Notes: a model not told the origin generated them from the sequence alone. Shown: positions 1-12,057, numbered from the stretch's first letter. The stretch: DNA of 64,000 nucleotides from Begonia masoniana (GCA_022432975.1 CM039509.1:22165432-22229431), one strand, 5' to 3'. Numbers and translations are program-made.

Positions 1-1229
1 AACAAAAAATATCCCCAAACAATTCCAGAACAATTAGAACATGAATTCAACTGTCAAATACAGTAGTTTTTAAAACTTAGACATCAAAATTTGTGCATTG
101 TTTTAAAATCTGAGGATCAATACAGAACCTAACATATATTTGCAGAATTTCCAAAACAGAAGTTTTAAATACATAAACAGAACATAGTTTAGAATTTCAC
201 TCTCTCAGTCGGGAATTTGTCTGGCAGCCACAACCAACCTGAGAGCTCGAACCACCAGCCACCTATTCATCAGATTGAGGCACAAAGTCCTCATTTTCGG
301 GTTCAGTACCTACATCAGAGAGTTCACCTATGAGTCTAAAACTCAGTAAGAACATAATAAATATGCAGTGATGCAAAATGCTATGCATGCGATTTTCAGA
401 ATACAGTGACAGAACATTACATTACGTTTCAGTGGTAGAAGGGTATAAATGGGGCTTATAGGGGAACTGGCGAACAGTGGGTGCACTATCAGGCACAAAC
501 AGTAATACATAACAGAACAGAGACAGATCTGGGGGCCAGTCCCCGTCCCGCACTTAACCAATACATTTCAGTCATATTTTATCTTGTTTAGTTTCAAACA
601 GTGTACAGAAAACGGTTTTGCATGAACTTTCGGGAAAAACGTGTATGCATGATCGAGTACAGTGCTTCAACTTAAACAACAGAGAACAACAATTAAACAA
701 CAGAAACGTAACAGGGAAAACACAGAACATAACTCTAATCCTTCTACCTGAAAACACCCGATAGGAGAAATTCCTAGTACCTTCTTGATGTAGGGCCTTA
801 AGGGCAAACCTACAGATATGAACTTACCTGTTTGCTGCAGGGTTAGAAGTCCTGAACGTCTCGGTTTCAGTAGATGATGAACCTTCACTGAAGAAAACAG
901 CAGGAGAAACAAAGTGTGGAACTTTGTTTCAGTCGCCTGGAAGAGAGAAAACAGAGAGGGAAGGGAAGAAGCAGAGAAGTGAAATGCAGATTTCACGTAG
1001 GAGGAAGGACTTAACTTCTTCAACAAGCTGCCAAGTGTCAGCTATCCATTGGCTATCTCCCACCAACCTTAATTTCTCTCCAATTTGCTCTTCCATGCAT
1101 TTCAAACTTAGTGTTTTGTTTAGTTACACATTTGTTTGGTTCCCAACAAAACACATATTGTATTAATATTAAATTAATCCTGCAAAGTGATTCGGGAAAT
1201 AATTACAGACAAAAAGACCGGGTGCTACA
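1..1229 (-). mobile_element. LTR-A copy 1 (truncated by window edge)
   Basis: This is the 5' part of a Tekay-like LTR on the minus strand. Its LTR start, TGTAGCACCCGG on the minus strand, is at 1229; the element runs off the window at position 1. It aligns along its length with the complete solo LTR-A at 25937-31485. It carries the LTR splice module on the minus strand: exon 2 about 887-828 (60 nt, acceptor CTTCAG|T, donor CAG|GTAAGT), a GCCCTTAAGGGC-type hairpin at about 790-806, and exon 3 from 309 to the stop at 263. Whether a whole element or a solo LTR lies outside the window cannot be seen. Confidence 0.85.
263..887 (-). other. Candidate LTR small ORF, exons 2-3 (LTR-A copy 1)
   Basis: Exon 2 (887-828) is open in the frame that ends LLTLQQTG. 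It joins exon 3 (309-263) in phase 1 to give TEPENEDFVPQSDE and a TAG stop. The second LTR-A copy reads TEPETEDFVPQNDDLM at the same place; two of the codon differences are silent (ACT/ACC and CCC/CCT). No in-frame ATG was identified. Splicing is inferred from the donor and acceptor consensus and from agreement with other LTR families. The function is unknown. Confidence 0.4.
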
Positions 1230-2357
1230 TTTTATTATAAAAAAATGAAACAAAACAAATATATAAAAAAATTACCAGTTGAAAAAATACTTTAAAATTT
1301 AAATTACAATACTAATCTTCAACATGCAAATTTTTAAGTCTTCAAGTATTTCGCCCTCTCGTTGTTGGTTTCTCGTAACAGCATTGTTCCAATCTTTCAT
1401 GCAAATGAGTGCCTCCACAAGATTGAGTGCATGTCGTCATCGGCGTTAATCGTACACACGTCCACCTGCACTAAAAGCAGACTCCGATGCTACGGTAGAG
1501 ATCGAAGGTGTTAGTAGATCACATGTCATTATAGAAAGAATATGATATGTGGTAGAAAATACTTTCCACCAATCTAAAATATCAAAGTTCTCTTTTGTGC
1601 GAAAATTGATATTGAGTATCAAAATAAATATCTAGTTCATTTTGCACAGAACTAAAGTAAACAATTGATTCCAAATATCATGAATACTAAATTGTGAACC
1701 TACAATATTTTCACCACCACTATTTGAACTAGCATGTAAAGAAACACGTGAACGACTAACGTTAGAATATTTAGATTCATAGGAAGAATATAAACCAACA
1801 ATTCCATTAATTATTTTATCCATAGAAAGTAAAGAAGTAGTATGTAAATTATTAGAAATTTTATTAATCATGAGACATACTCCTCTTAATTTATATATAG
1901 GATCCATTATATATGCATAACAAAAAATAGGAGGAATGTCAAGCCAATATTTTTTAAATTTTGTTTCCATTTTATTAAGTATATCTCTAAATTCATCTAT
2001 TTGTCGATATTGTACAAAATTACCCGTCAAGTTTATAAAAATTGGGGGAACAAGATGAGAAGTGAGATAATAAATTCCCGAATATTCATTTGTAGCATTA
2101 TAAAATAGTTTTAAAAAATTAAGAAATATATTAGCTACATCACAATTAGATTTATCAAGATTAATACTTGATATTTTCTCATTAATAAAAGTACAAATAA
2201 CTTGGCAATACGGCCTAGCATTTTCTAACATTAAATAAGTATAATTTTACCTATTATCTACATCGGTTTTTAATTTTTCTGGTTTAAGTTGGGCAGCTTT
2301 ACAAAAATCTTTATATTCTTTTTGTCTCGAATTAGATCCAATTATAAAAGAAATTAC
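1230..2357 (-). pseudogene. hAT (Ac/RICESLEEPER-like) transposase, 3' half, broken
   Basis: This is the C-terminal half of a hAT transposase, a cut-and-paste DNA transposase of the nucleus. On the minus strand the stretch from 2357 to 1632 encodes the region before the dimerisation domain, including KFKKYW and AYIMDPIYKL (typically AxILDPRYKL). About 1590-1350 encodes the hATC dimerisation domain, with FDILDWWK, TPSISTVASESAFSAGGR and VEALICMKDW. The two parts lie in different frames and the hATC part has in-frame stops, so the gene is dead. The reading frame continues upstream at 25296-25292, on the far side of the 22.9-kb LTR block. About 1230-1320 is AT-rich 3' tail with no recognisable terminal repeat. 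Confidence 0.85.
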
Positions 2358-2441
2358 TGTAACACCCGAGAATTTCCTATACCGCGTATAGGACTAAGAT
2401 TAAACGATTAGAGGGTTTAATGTTTAGGAATGAAGGGTTTA

Positions 2442-3316
2442 TGATATGAATCTAAGATATTAGAAATCTTAGACCCAACACGCAATACGGAATTGAAAGG
2501 GAATAATGCCTTTATTGATTCGAAAGAATAAGAAGAAGGAACTTGACCCCAATCGATAGATAGCGATGGAACCAAAGTTATCAGAAAAGTAGCTAGACCC
2601 GAACCAAACTCGTTGGTTGAACCTAAGCTATCAAGTTTGATCTTTTCAAGAATACACTTGAAGAAGATCAAGTTCTAATCCAAGAACTCAAGAAGAGAAT
2701 TATAAGGATCTCACCTCAAAGCAAAAGCTTAATAAAAATCAATTCATTCAAAAGTGCCTAAAATCTATTACAAGCCACCTTTAAATAGGCAAAAGGATAA
2801 AACTAATAAGGTAATAACATAATTAGAAATAATCAAAATATCCTAATTAGACAATAGAAAAGTTTCTAAAAATAAGCGAAGGAAAATTGGAAAGTGGTGC
2901 AAGTGGATGGTGGCCGCGGAACTTAGGTTTAAGTAACGTGAGTCTCGAGTTTAATTCAGATTGTGGGCCTAGCCCAATGGTGTGGCACTTGTAAGAACTT
3001 TGAAGTTAAAAACTCTGGGGCTAGAGTAGTGCCATGTTGGGTGACCAAGTGGGAAGTCTTTATTTTTGAGACATCGTTTTGGGCTTCGTTTTGGGCTTCT
3101 TTTCCAGTCTTTGCTTCTTCATCAACACTTAGTAATATTATTGCTCGTTGCACATTTTGTGATGATTCCTTTTCTTGGATGTCTTTGATTAAAAATTGTA
3201 GTCTTTTGTTTATTTTCTTTGTTCTTGATCTCGTCATTGGTCTCCCTATGTTCATCAATGGATCTTGGCTCCCTATTACTTCTTGATTGTCCTTAGTTGC
3301 TCCTTTGACTACATCA
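2442..3316 (-). repeat. Element I 3' LTR
   Basis: Near-identical to 9952-10826. It begins TGATATGAATCT and ends CTACATCA on the plus strand. It is preceded by TSD GTTTA. On the minus strand it lies directly after the polypurine tract. Confidence 0.93.
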
Positions 3317-3330
3317 TTCCCTCCCTCTTT
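3317..3330 (-). other. Element I polypurine tract
   Basis: On the minus strand AAAGAGGGAGGGAA abuts the 3' LTR. It is the expected primer for plus-strand DNA synthesis. It follows the C-terminal tail reading DSRTNLFKEGG. Confidence 0.8.
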
Positions 3331-5025
3331 GAAAAGATTCGTCCTCGAATCTTATTGTGTTCTTGGTAAACCTAACACAAAGTCCATGGAAATATCCGTC
3401 CAAGGGTGCTCGGGCACGGGTAAAGGACTATACAATCCATATGGTTTGATCTTTGACTTTGCCTTCCTACATTCAATGCATCTTTCACAAATAGTTATAA
3501 CATCATGCTTCATTTTTGGCCAAAAGAAATGTTCTATCAAGACATTCAAAGTTTTTTCAATTCCAAAGTGTCCCATTAATCCTCCACCATGTGTTTCTCT
3601 AACAAGCAATTCACGTAATGAGCATTTAGGTATACAAAGTTTATCCTTTCGAAATAAATACCCATCATGTGTATAATAATCAGCACATGCAATTTTCTCA
3701 CAATCTCTCCATACATGACAAAAATCTATATCTGATTCATACAAATCCTTAATAAATTCAAATCCTAACAATTTAGATTGTAGAGAAGTGATTAAAACGT
3801 ACCTCCTTGACAACGCATCAGCGACTACGTTGTCTTTACCTTTTTTGTAATGGATGACATATGGAAAGGTCTCGATGAATTTCATCCACTTGGCGTGCCT
3901 CTTGTGCAATTTACCTTGTGACTTTAGGTGCTTCAAACTCTCGTGATCGGAATGAATAATAAACTCCTTGGGCCACAAGTAGTGTTGCCATGTTTGTAAC
4001 GTCCTTACCAAAGCGTAGAGTTCCTTGTTGTATGTTGGATAATTTAATGCCGCTCCACTAAGCTTTTCACTGAAGTAAGCAATCGGCTTCATTTCCTGCA
4101 TCAAAACACCTCCAATTCCCTTTCCCGACGTGTCACATTCGATTTCAAATGTTTTATCAAAATTTGGTAAAACTAGAAGGGGAGCATTAGTTAGTTTCTC
4201 TTTTAACAAATTAAACGCTTTGTCATGTACTTCGGTCCAGTTAAATGCAATATTCTTTTTAACTAATTCATTTATAGGTGCCGCAATAGTGATAAAGTCT
4301 CTTACAAATCTCCTATAAAAGCTAGCCAAGTCGTGAAAGCTACGTACCTCATTTGCATTCTTTGGTGTGTGCCATTCCTTGATTGCTCTTACTTTTTTCT
4401 CATCCACAGATACTCTCTTTGAGCTGACTACAAAACCAAGGAAAACTACCAATTCCATGCAAAAGGTACACTTTTTAAGATTAGCATACAATAGATTCGA
4501 TTTTAACACACTAAATACGGATCTTAAATGCTTAACATGTTCGTCAAGTGACTTACTATATACCAAAATATCATCAAGGTAGACCACAACAAATTTTCCA
4601 AGAAATTACCTTAAAACATGATTCATCAATCTCATAAACGTGCTCGGTGCATTAGATAGTCCAAACGGCATAACCAACCATTCATAAAGACCATATTTTG
4701 TTTTAAAAGCTGTTTTCCATTCATCTCCTTGTTTCATGTGAATTTGATAATATCCGTTCTTTAAATCAATTTTGGAAAACATACATGCACCATACAGTTC
4801 ATCAAGCATATCATCAAGACGAGGAATAGGGTGTCGATACTTTACCGTAATTTTATTTACCGCTCGACAATCGACGCACATTCTCCAAGTGCCGTCCTTT
4901 TTTGGAACCAAAATAACCGGAACCGAGCATGGGCTAAGACTCTCCTTCACTAGGCCTTTCTCTACCAACTCATCTACTTGCCTTTGAATTTCCTTGGTTT
5001 CCTCTGGATTTGCTCGGTATGCAGG
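3331..5025 (-). pseudogene. Element I pol: RT, RNase H and integrase N-terminus
   Basis: From 5025 the minus strand encodes [20 protein letters not shown], then [13 protein letters not shown], then the catalytic YLDD box near 4580. RNase H follows ([45 protein letters not shown]). Next is the integrase HHCC zinc finger ([10 protein letters not shown] to [11 protein letters not shown]) and the start of the core ([14 protein letters not shown]). A stop at 3352-3354 follows at once, then the tail DSRTNLFKEGG and the PPT, so most of the integrase core and the C-terminal domain are deleted. In-frame stops lie at about 5026 (IPN*PAYR) and 4606 (HVLR*FLGKF). It cannot make a working polyprotein. Confidence 0.92.
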
Positions 5026-6093
5026 TCAGTTTGGGATCGTCGCTCCGGGAATGAAATCGATTTGATGCTCGATTCCCCTAAGTGGGGGAACTCCTTTAGG
5101 TAATTCCTCTAGAAATATGTTTTCAAATTCCTGCAAAAGAGAGGTAACACTTGTGGGAAGAGAATTTGTTAGTTTGTTAGTGAAAAAATAAACATCTTTG
5201 TAGAGTAACAAAATCATCTCCTCACCTTTCCTCACAAGTCCACAATTTTTTCTCTCTTCTCCCTCGTTTCTTTTCCTTTCCTCAAATTTATTTTCTTCCT
5301 CTTTGCCTTTTTTGCTTTCTTTATTTATGACTTTTCTCTCATCGGCTTTTTTATCTCCTCTTTCTTTTTCGCCTTTTTTCTTCTCTTCTTTCATGCTTGA
5401 ATTTTTTTCTACGCCATTTTTGTCATTTTGGATCTCTTTGGCAATCCTCTCTTGATCCAAGCTTGCTTCCCACGGTGGTAATGGTTTTAGTATTACCAAC
5501 CTCCCATTTTGAGTAAGCGAATACTCATTTTTATAGCCGTTATGCTTAACCGTTCTATCATATTGCCATGGTCTCCCCAATAGGATGTGAGTTGCTTGCA
5601 TTGGCCCTACGTCACACAAAATCTCATCTTTGTACTTTTCGATTGATAATGTGATGTTTACTTGTCTTGTTACCTTAATTTTGCCACAATCGCTCAACCA
5701 TTGCAATTTGTACGGCTTTAGGTGTCGCTTGGTTTGCAAATTTAACTTTTGGACCAATAACGTACTAGCCACGTTTAAGCAACTTCCGCTATCGATGATC
5801 ATGCTACATACCTTGTTGTTGACATGACACCTAGTATGAAAGATGTTTTCCCTTTGGGCTTTGTCTTCGTCCTCCTTAATTTGTACGCTTAAGGCTCTCC
5901 TTGTGACAAATAAATCTTCTTTGACCGGTTCCTCCACGTCTACATCACTACAATCTTCGAGTGATGGCATCTCGTTATCGCTTGAACTCACACTTTCTAT
6001 ATCGCCATTCTCTAAGAAGACCATCGCACGCTTATTGGGACAATTCGATGAGATGTGTCCAATTCCTTGGCATCGATAACACTTGACTTCTCT
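5026..6093 (-). pseudogene. Element I gag zinc knuckle, protease and linker
   Basis: Continues the gag-pol frame below LTR-D. The CCHC zinc knuckle CYRCQGIGHISSNC lies near 6085-6044 and binds RNA in Gag. The aspartic protease follows with IIDSGSCLNVAS (DSGS active site) and ILLGRPWQYD. A long Lys/Glu-rich linker (about 5430-5230) then leads to the RT entry GIEHQIDFIPGA. The frame ends in TGA where related elements read IPNRPAYR, consistent with a CGA to TGA change. The gag side of this frame resumes at 8222. Confidence 0.88.
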
Positions 6094-6591
6094 TGTAACA
6101 CCCGGTTTCAATATAAATCAAAATAAGTTATTAAACGGAGGCATATAATCTTATGGTTTAAAATTGAGTGAAATGTTGATTAGGTTATTAAGTGACTAGG
6201 CAGGGGCAAGATGGTAATTGCAAATTTATATTGGATAACGTATTTAAGGGAAGTGTTAATGAGGTAGCCGCCACTGTTTCATTTCATTTCCTCTTCCACT
6301 CTCAGCTCCTCAGCTTAGCAGAGCGCGATAGGAGACCCTCTTCGATCCCTCCAGCGATTTCCTCAGAACTAGGTGAGTTTTGCTTCTATTTCTTGCTACA
6401 TTGTAACTGTCGAGGGTTGATAAATGAAGTTTTTAGAATGCGGTATGTGAGTGCTAGTTTCGGTTTATGAGTTGAATCAGGAATGCACTACGATTAGGGC
6501 TTCCAAACTAATTTCCTTAGATTTCTGGGTAGCTAGAAGGAAGTTTGACGAAAGTTTAAATTAATGTTCGATTTGTGGAACTAGGTTTGAG

Positions 6592-7191
6592 CAAACTCTC
6601 GAGGGAGAGGTTTCAACAAGCTTCCCAGGAGACCAGGTAAGTGAAGTTTGCTTGTGCCTTCGGGCCTACATCACAAAACGTTAGGATTATGATTACTTGT
6701 GTGAATTTGTATTCTATGCATCATGTTTTAAAACATACGAAAATGAATTTGAATGCATGATTGGCATGGTAAGGATTGAATATATTGAAACAGTCATGAG
6801 AATCAGTTTCACTGTTAAGGGAATTAATCCACCCCTTAATGAGACAGGGATGTATGTACTTTGGAAGAGCTGATCCAACTTCCAATTTCACAGGGGGATC
6901 TGAACAGAAGAATCAGTTTCACTGTTAAGGGAATTAATCCACCCCTTAATGAGACAGTGATGTATGTACTTTGGGAGAGTTGATCCAACTCCCAATTTCA
7001 CAGGGGGATCTGAACAGAAACGAAGCATGAGCAACTGAGTTGAGAAAGTAGAAATTGCATATTAGGAATTTATATTTCGTTGTTTCACTTCTTGTTGGCT
7101 TTACTTACTTAGCATTAGGCTAATATATGAGTTTTGTGATGTAGGTGTTGAGGACACTGCAGGTGAGTTTCCTGAGTGCACAGATGATTGA
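6592..7191 (+). other. Candidate LTR small ORF, exons 2-3 (LTR-D)
   Basis: Exon 2 at 6592-6636 (45 nt, acceptor TTTGAG|CA, donor CCAG|GTAAGT) reads NSRGRGFNKLPRRPG in the phase that joins exon 3. Exon 3 (7145-7191) reads VEDTAGEFPECTDD and TGA. Upstream, exon 1 is open in the same phase, ending IPPAISSELG at 6372, but I see no in-frame ATG. LTR-D3 reads VEDTTGEFPEFTEE at the same place, and of nine codon differences four are silent, two swap D and E, and one keeps a stop. The acceptor choice was made partly by phase. Confidence 0.42.
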
Positions 7192-7646
7192 TGTGGTTGG
7201 AGGAGTACATCCATGTCTCGGCTTGGTAAACTGTTGAGGCGGGCTAACTGGTGTCAGCAGATGTTGAGGTTTAGTTGATAATGATCTAGTCTGAGTAGGT
7301 CGAGTTTTCATGACAGTAGAGATTTTGGTATTTCGAATATATTTTGAATATTATCAATTCTAGCAACCTGTTGATTTTTTAGAGTTGGTTTTTACTGGAT
7401 TTGATTAATGGAATGGTTTGAATTGTCTTCGAAAGATCTTGGAGAGGCAAGAAAAATTTCTGTCTGTAGTTAGAGTTGTGCCTGTTTTTCTATCGGATGA
7501 TGTCGAGTGTTTTAGTCGCCCGTTGATGTCGAGCTTTTGCTCGTCGGATATTAAGGGTTAAGTCATTCGGATGAGGAGATCATCCGGATGACGTCACCGG
7601 TTGATATAGAGAAAGTCATTCGGATGAGGAGATCATCCGGCTGACG

Positions 7647-7886
7647 TCACCGGTGGATGTCCCTGTTAGACTGACCGGATGACTAAATTTATATTTTGTC
7701 GTTTAGTGACCGGTGGATGTCCCTGTTAGACTGACCGGATTACTAAATTTATATTTTGTCGTTTAGTGACCGGTGGATGTCCCTGTTAGACTGACCGGAT
7801 GACTAAATTTATATTTTGTCGTTTAGTGACCGGTGGATGTCCCTGTTAAACTGACCGAATGACTAAATTTATGTTTTGTCGTTTAG
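7647..7886 (+). repeat. 60-bp tandem repeat in LTR-D
   Basis: Four near-identical 60-bp units, each holding GTGACCGGTGGATGT and TTTTGTCGTTTA. The same motif words recur in the 49-bp array of LTR-D2 and in LTR-D3. The array lies downstream of exon 3. Confidence 0.9.
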
Positions 7887-8221
7887 CAACCGGATGAAGT
7901 CTCCAAAAAGCCTTCTCCTTTTGTTGACTTTGTTAAAGCGGACGATGAATTTGACTTTTCCGACTTTTAAAGTATTTTCACGAGTTAAACCTTTGCTTCT
8001 TAATCGATTGTTTCTTAAGATTTCTAACGTTTTTTTTAACGTGGTCTTTGTTAATTTTATTTTTGTTTAAACGAATTTCCGCTGCAAGATTTAAATATTT
8101 TGAGCTTTTAGAAAATGTCAAATTTAACTGTCGAGCGAAGTTTAAAAAAAAAAAGAGAGATTTCTTAGTCATGATCAAACTTTATGTAGCGAACCGGGTT
8201 CAGAAAACTCGGGGCGTTACA

Positions 8222-9108
8222 TCTCTAGTCCGAGTTAATGTTGGAACCTCGCTTTTTGCTTTAGGTGGGTTGGAGTTATTAGCGACGATTTTTCCTTTGT
8301 GGTCCTCTCTCGGGTTTGGCTTCTCTCCTTTCCAATTTGGTTTCCACGAACTATTTGACGCTGTGTTTACCTTTGCACTTTTCTTGGCATTTAGTTGTCG
8401 TTCGATTTTGATCGCCTTGTGTAGTAATTCCTCCATGTCCAAATAGTGTTGTAAATCTACTATGTCGGCAATCTCTCGATTAAGTCCTCCCACAAACCTT
8501 GCCATTGTGGCTTCTCCATCCTCGTTAACATCGGCTTTTATCATGGCCATCTCCATTTCTTTATAATACTCCTCCACACTTTTATATCCTTGAGTAAGGC
8601 CTTGAAGTTTCCAACACAAATCCCTATAGTAATATGACGGGACGTACCTTTTTCTCATGATTGTTTTCACACTTTCCCATGTGCGGATTGGGGTTTCTCC
8701 ATTTCGTCTCCGAGTTTTGACTAGTTGATCCCACCAAATGCTGGCATAATCGGTGAACTCCATTGTGACCAACCTAACCTTTTTTTCCTCCGTGTAGTTT
8801 CGATACTCGAGTAAAGAATCGACTTTCCTTTCCCATTCCAAATAGGCTTCGGGATCACTTTTCGCTTGAAAGGCTGGGATGTTAACCTTGATATCACTAA
8901 GATCTCCATCTTCTCGATCGTTCCTATCGTATCTTTCCTTTCGATTTGGTTTTTCATCGTGGTCATAGTAGTCGTCAAACTTTCGTCCACGAGGATTTGT
9001 AGGTGACGGTATCTCCAAACGTTCCATCCTTCGATTAAGAGCCTCGTATTGATCGTGTATGGCCCTCATGAACATCTTTATATCAATCTCATTCTCCTCT
9101 TCGCTCAT
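8222..9108 (-). pseudogene. Element I gag, N-terminal part
   Basis: A minus-strand frame starts with ATG at 9106-9108 (MSEEENEIDIKMFMRAIHDQ). It encodes a Gag capsid region: WWDQLVKTRRRNGE, TIMRKRYVPSYY, LTQGYKSVEEYYKEMEM, then MARFVGGLNREIADIVDL. These match the retrotransposon gag family of Reina elements, which forms virus-like particles around the element RNA. The frame is intact to the LTR-D insertion at 8222 and continues at 6093 into the zinc knuckle. Plus-strand reading frames here are antisense shadows. Confidence 0.9.
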
Positions 9109-9937
9109 GATTCTGAATGTTTTTCTTTTCTTTTTTTTAAATAAATAACGTAAAAGATAAATTGCAAAATTTGAATTTGCGGAAATCTAAATGACTGAAT
9201 TGAAATGCAGAAATTTAAATGACTATATTGAAATGCGGAAATTTAAATGACTGTATTGAAATACAGAAATTTAAATAACTGAATTGAAATGCAGAAATTT
9301 AAATGGACCTCTCCTCTCCCTCACGTGTTTACACTCGTTCAATGTCACTTCACTCGTGTTTCGCTCGAAATTTTGGCTTTTATAAGATAATCTCACGATC
9401 TTGCCTTTTACCACTCAATCTCTTCTTTAGGTTCTTAAAGTTAGAACCCAATCAAGATGTAATCCAACAAGTGCAACGTGAAAATTTCAAACTTTCAAAC
9501 TTAAAATCCAACTTTCGAGAATAGATTAAAGTCAAACCACTAAAGGTGTTTGCTAGAATCGATCTCTGGATATAACGTTTCGAGAAGCTTGAATAGTTTC
9601 CGGTTGTGAATCCTCGTTACTAATGAGGTATTCTCACGAATTTTTTTTGAAACCTAGCAAACTTGCAGAAATAGAAATCCGACTTGAGATTCGGATGCTA
9701 GGGTTTGAGACAAGCAAAGATATGTCTTTCTCGATTGGTCGTACAAAAAGAGTTTCTCGTTATTAACAAACAAGAGCTCCTTTTTTTTGTTGGAATTTTC
9801 GGAATTTTTTTTTTTAATTTTCGGAATTTTTTTTTTTCCGAACTAAAACGAAAGTGAAAGAATCAAAAGGTTTTGTGGAGAAGAAAAGAAGAATAACGAG
9901 AACGATAAAGATAGCTTCTCTGAATCGAAGAACCTTC
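9109..9937 (-). other. Element I 5' untranslated leader
   Basis: AT-rich leader between the primer-binding site and gag, about 830 nt. It contains a 28-bp tandem repeat (about 9185-9304, four and a half units sharing ATGACT...ATTGAAAT) and poly-A/T runs near 9125 and 9785-9840. I see no coding feature. Confidence 0.7.
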
Positions 9938-9949
9938 GCTTTGATACCA
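9938..9949 (-). other. Element I primer-binding site (tRNA-iMet)
   Basis: On the minus strand TGGTATCAAAGC lies two bases from the 5' LTR. It matches TGGTATCAGAGC, the initiator methionine tRNA primer site used by plant chromoviruses, with one mismatch. Confidence 0.88.
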
Positions 9950-9951
9950 AA

Positions 9952-10826
9952 TGATATGAACCTAAGATATTAGAAATCTTAGACCCAACACGCAATACGG
10001 AATTCAAAGAGAATAATACCTTTATTGATTCGAAAGAATAAGAAGAAGGAACTTGACCCCAATCGATATATAGCGATGGAACCAAAGTTATCAGAAAAGT
10101 AGCTAGACCCGAACCAAACTCGTTGGTTGAACCTAAGCTATCAAGTTTGATCTTTTCAAGAATACACTTGAAGAAGATCAAGTTCTAATCCAAGAACTCA
10201 AGAAGAGAATTATAAGGATCTCACCTCAAAGCAAAAGCTTAATAAAAATCAATTCATTCAAAAGTGCCTAAAATCTATTACAAGCCACCCTTAAATAGGC
10301 AGAGGGATAAAACTAATAAGGTAATAACATAATTAGAAATAATCAAAATATCCTAATTAGACAATAGAAAAGTTTCTAAAAATAAGCGAAGGAAAATTAG
10401 AAAGTGGTGCAAATGGATGGTGGCCGCGGAACTTAGGTTTAAGTAACGTGAGTCTCGAGTTTAATTCAGATTGTGGGCCTAGCTCAATGGTGTGGCACTT
10501 GTAAGAACTTTGAAGTTAAAAACTTTTGGGCTAGAGTAGTGCCATGTTGGGTGACCATGTGGGAAGTCTTTATTTTTGAGACATCGTTTTGGGCTTCGTT
10601 TTGGGCTTCTTTTCCAGTCCTTGCTTCTTCATCAACACTTAGTAATATTATTGCTCGTTGCACATTTTGTGATGATTCCTTTTCTTGGATGTCTTTGATT
10701 AAAATTTGTAGTCTTTTGTTTATTTTCTTTGTTCTTGATCTCGTCATTGGTCTCCCTATGTTCATCAATGGATCTTGGCTCCCTATTGCTTCTTGATTGT
10801 CCTTAGTTGCTCCTTTGACTACATCA
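9952..10826 (-). repeat. Element I 5' LTR
   Basis: 875 bp, same length as the 3' LTR at 2442-3316 and differing at only a small number of sites. It is followed on the plus strand by TSD GTTTA at 10827-10831. Confidence 0.93.
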
Positions 10827-11683
10827 GTTTAGAAGTGAAGCAAGGTGTAGAGTAGAAGTTAGGTTGAAAAGTCAAAAAGGCATGGGTTGAAAATTTAAAG
10901 GAAAATTTCAACCAATAACAAAGGAAAATTTTGTGACTTAAATGCATGGAAATGGAGGTTTCAAGGGAGCATTACACGTTGTTATTTAAGTGAGAAAAAG
11001 GTGGGGTTTGAATTAGAAAATAGGGAAATTGAGTGGGGAAAAATAAAAGGTAGAAATTGGTTAGGTTAAAAAGCAATTTCTTCTCTTCTCTCCCTCATTC
11101 TTCACGTTCTTCTTCTTCCTCCATAGCTGAGACTTTCTCTCCCACTTCTTCAAGTTTTCAAGGCATTTCAAGGTAAAAATATATGGGTTTTGGTTTTTAT
11201 ATAATTAGGTGTTGATTAGTGGTGTTTTAAGGGTATTTTGAGTGAGATTAGAAGGAGTTTGAAAACCCTAGGTTAGGGATTAAATTTGTATTCTCTTTGA
11301 TGGTTTTCTTTCTCTTTTGGTCATTTAATCTTTAGATACGATGGTTTAAGTCGTTGGGTGGTTTGAGTATGGATTGGAAGTGAATGTCACAAAAACCGGT
11401 TGTGTACGTTTGGTGGCCGGCTCTGTCTTGGGCATTTTCGGTTTGGCTAAGTGTGTTGTTTGGTTGATTTGAGTGTGTCAATGGATAGTAGACGTGTAGA
11501 GGTTTCCGAGTTGGGGTGGCACGTCGAAATTCGTTGAAAAATGAGAAAGTTGTGGCCGTTTGAAGTTGGACGGTAAAATTTGGGTAAATTTCGGGTTTGG
11601 TAGCTTTAGGTTGAAAAGTTAGTGTTAGTTGATTTCTTTAAAATCCTTTAGTGTGTTACTAAGTTAAGTTTCCGGTATTTTAG

Positions 11684-11775
11684 GTGATCGAGCGTGTAAT
11701 TTGGTCGGACGGAGTGAGCGAGAATGTGTCGAGACACCAGGTAAGTAGTGGAATACTTTCGTTTTGCCTTCGGGC
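11684..11775 (+). other. LTR-H exon 2, donor and hairpin
   Basis: Exon 2 at 11684-11740 is 57 nt with acceptor TTTTAG|GTG and donor CCAG|GTAAGT. In phase 1 it is open and reads GDRACNLVGRSERECVETPG. The hairpin GCC-TTCG-GGC at 11766-11775 is followed by CTACACCACGAAACG. The exon-3 region of this LTR has been disrupted near the TG tract (23858-24371). Confidence 0.45.
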
Positions 11776-12057
11776 CTACACCACGAAACGCTAGGGTTAT
11801 TGTTAAATTTTTGGTTGGTTGAGTTATGTTATGCACGTGTTGAGCATCATGCATCGTCTTTTAAATTCCAAAAATGAGTTGGTGCATAATTTGAAAGGTG
11901 AGTATGAAACGTAACTAAGAAAGAATAAAGTTGAGTAAAGTCGCCAAGTTAGGCAAGTTGCCGGGGAGGCACTTGTAATATGCCGAGGAGGCAGAAAGTT
12001 AGAACTCTATTCGATGGAAAAAACGTAAGTATCGTGGGAGGAGATTGTGTAACGCCC

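Larger units (their letters stand above)
6094..8221 (+). mobile_element. Solo LTR-D inside element I gag
   Basis: A 2128-bp solo LTR, TGTAACACCCGG...GGGGCGTTACA, with exact TSD TCTCT (6089-6093 and 8222-8226). It interrupts element I gag between the coiled region and the zinc knuckle. A TATTTAAG box lies at 6241-6248. The LTR module is present: donor 1 after 6372, exon 2 at 6592-6636, UUCG hairpin at 6656-6665, exon 3 from 7145. Two 110-bp direct repeats (6801-7020) each hold a TTAAGGG/CCCTTAA inverted repeat. Four 60-bp repeats fill 7647-7886. Related copies are at 35621 and 39702. Confidence 0.93.
2442..10826 (-). mobile_element. Element I: Reina-like Ty3/gypsy retrotransposon, defective
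   Basis: A two-LTR element of 8385 bp, including a nested solo LTR. LTRs of 875 bp each lie at 2442-3316 (3' LTR) and 9952-10826 (5' LTR), both TGATATGAA...CATCA. The TSD is exact: GTTTA at 2437-2441 and 10827-10831. The minus-strand order is PBS, leader, gag, protease, RT, RNase H, integrase start. The integrase core and C-terminus are missing. Nonsense codons interrupt pol and LTR-D interrupts gag. The wording of RT and of the integrase zinc finger ([32 protein letters not shown]) fits the Reina chromovirus clade. The LTRs differ at scattered sites only, so the insertion is fairly young. Confidence 0.93.

Noticed and set aside
8048..8446. Plus-strand open frame of about 130 codons
   Set aside because: It spans the end of LTR-D and the antisense of element I gag; the minus-strand gag is the real signal.
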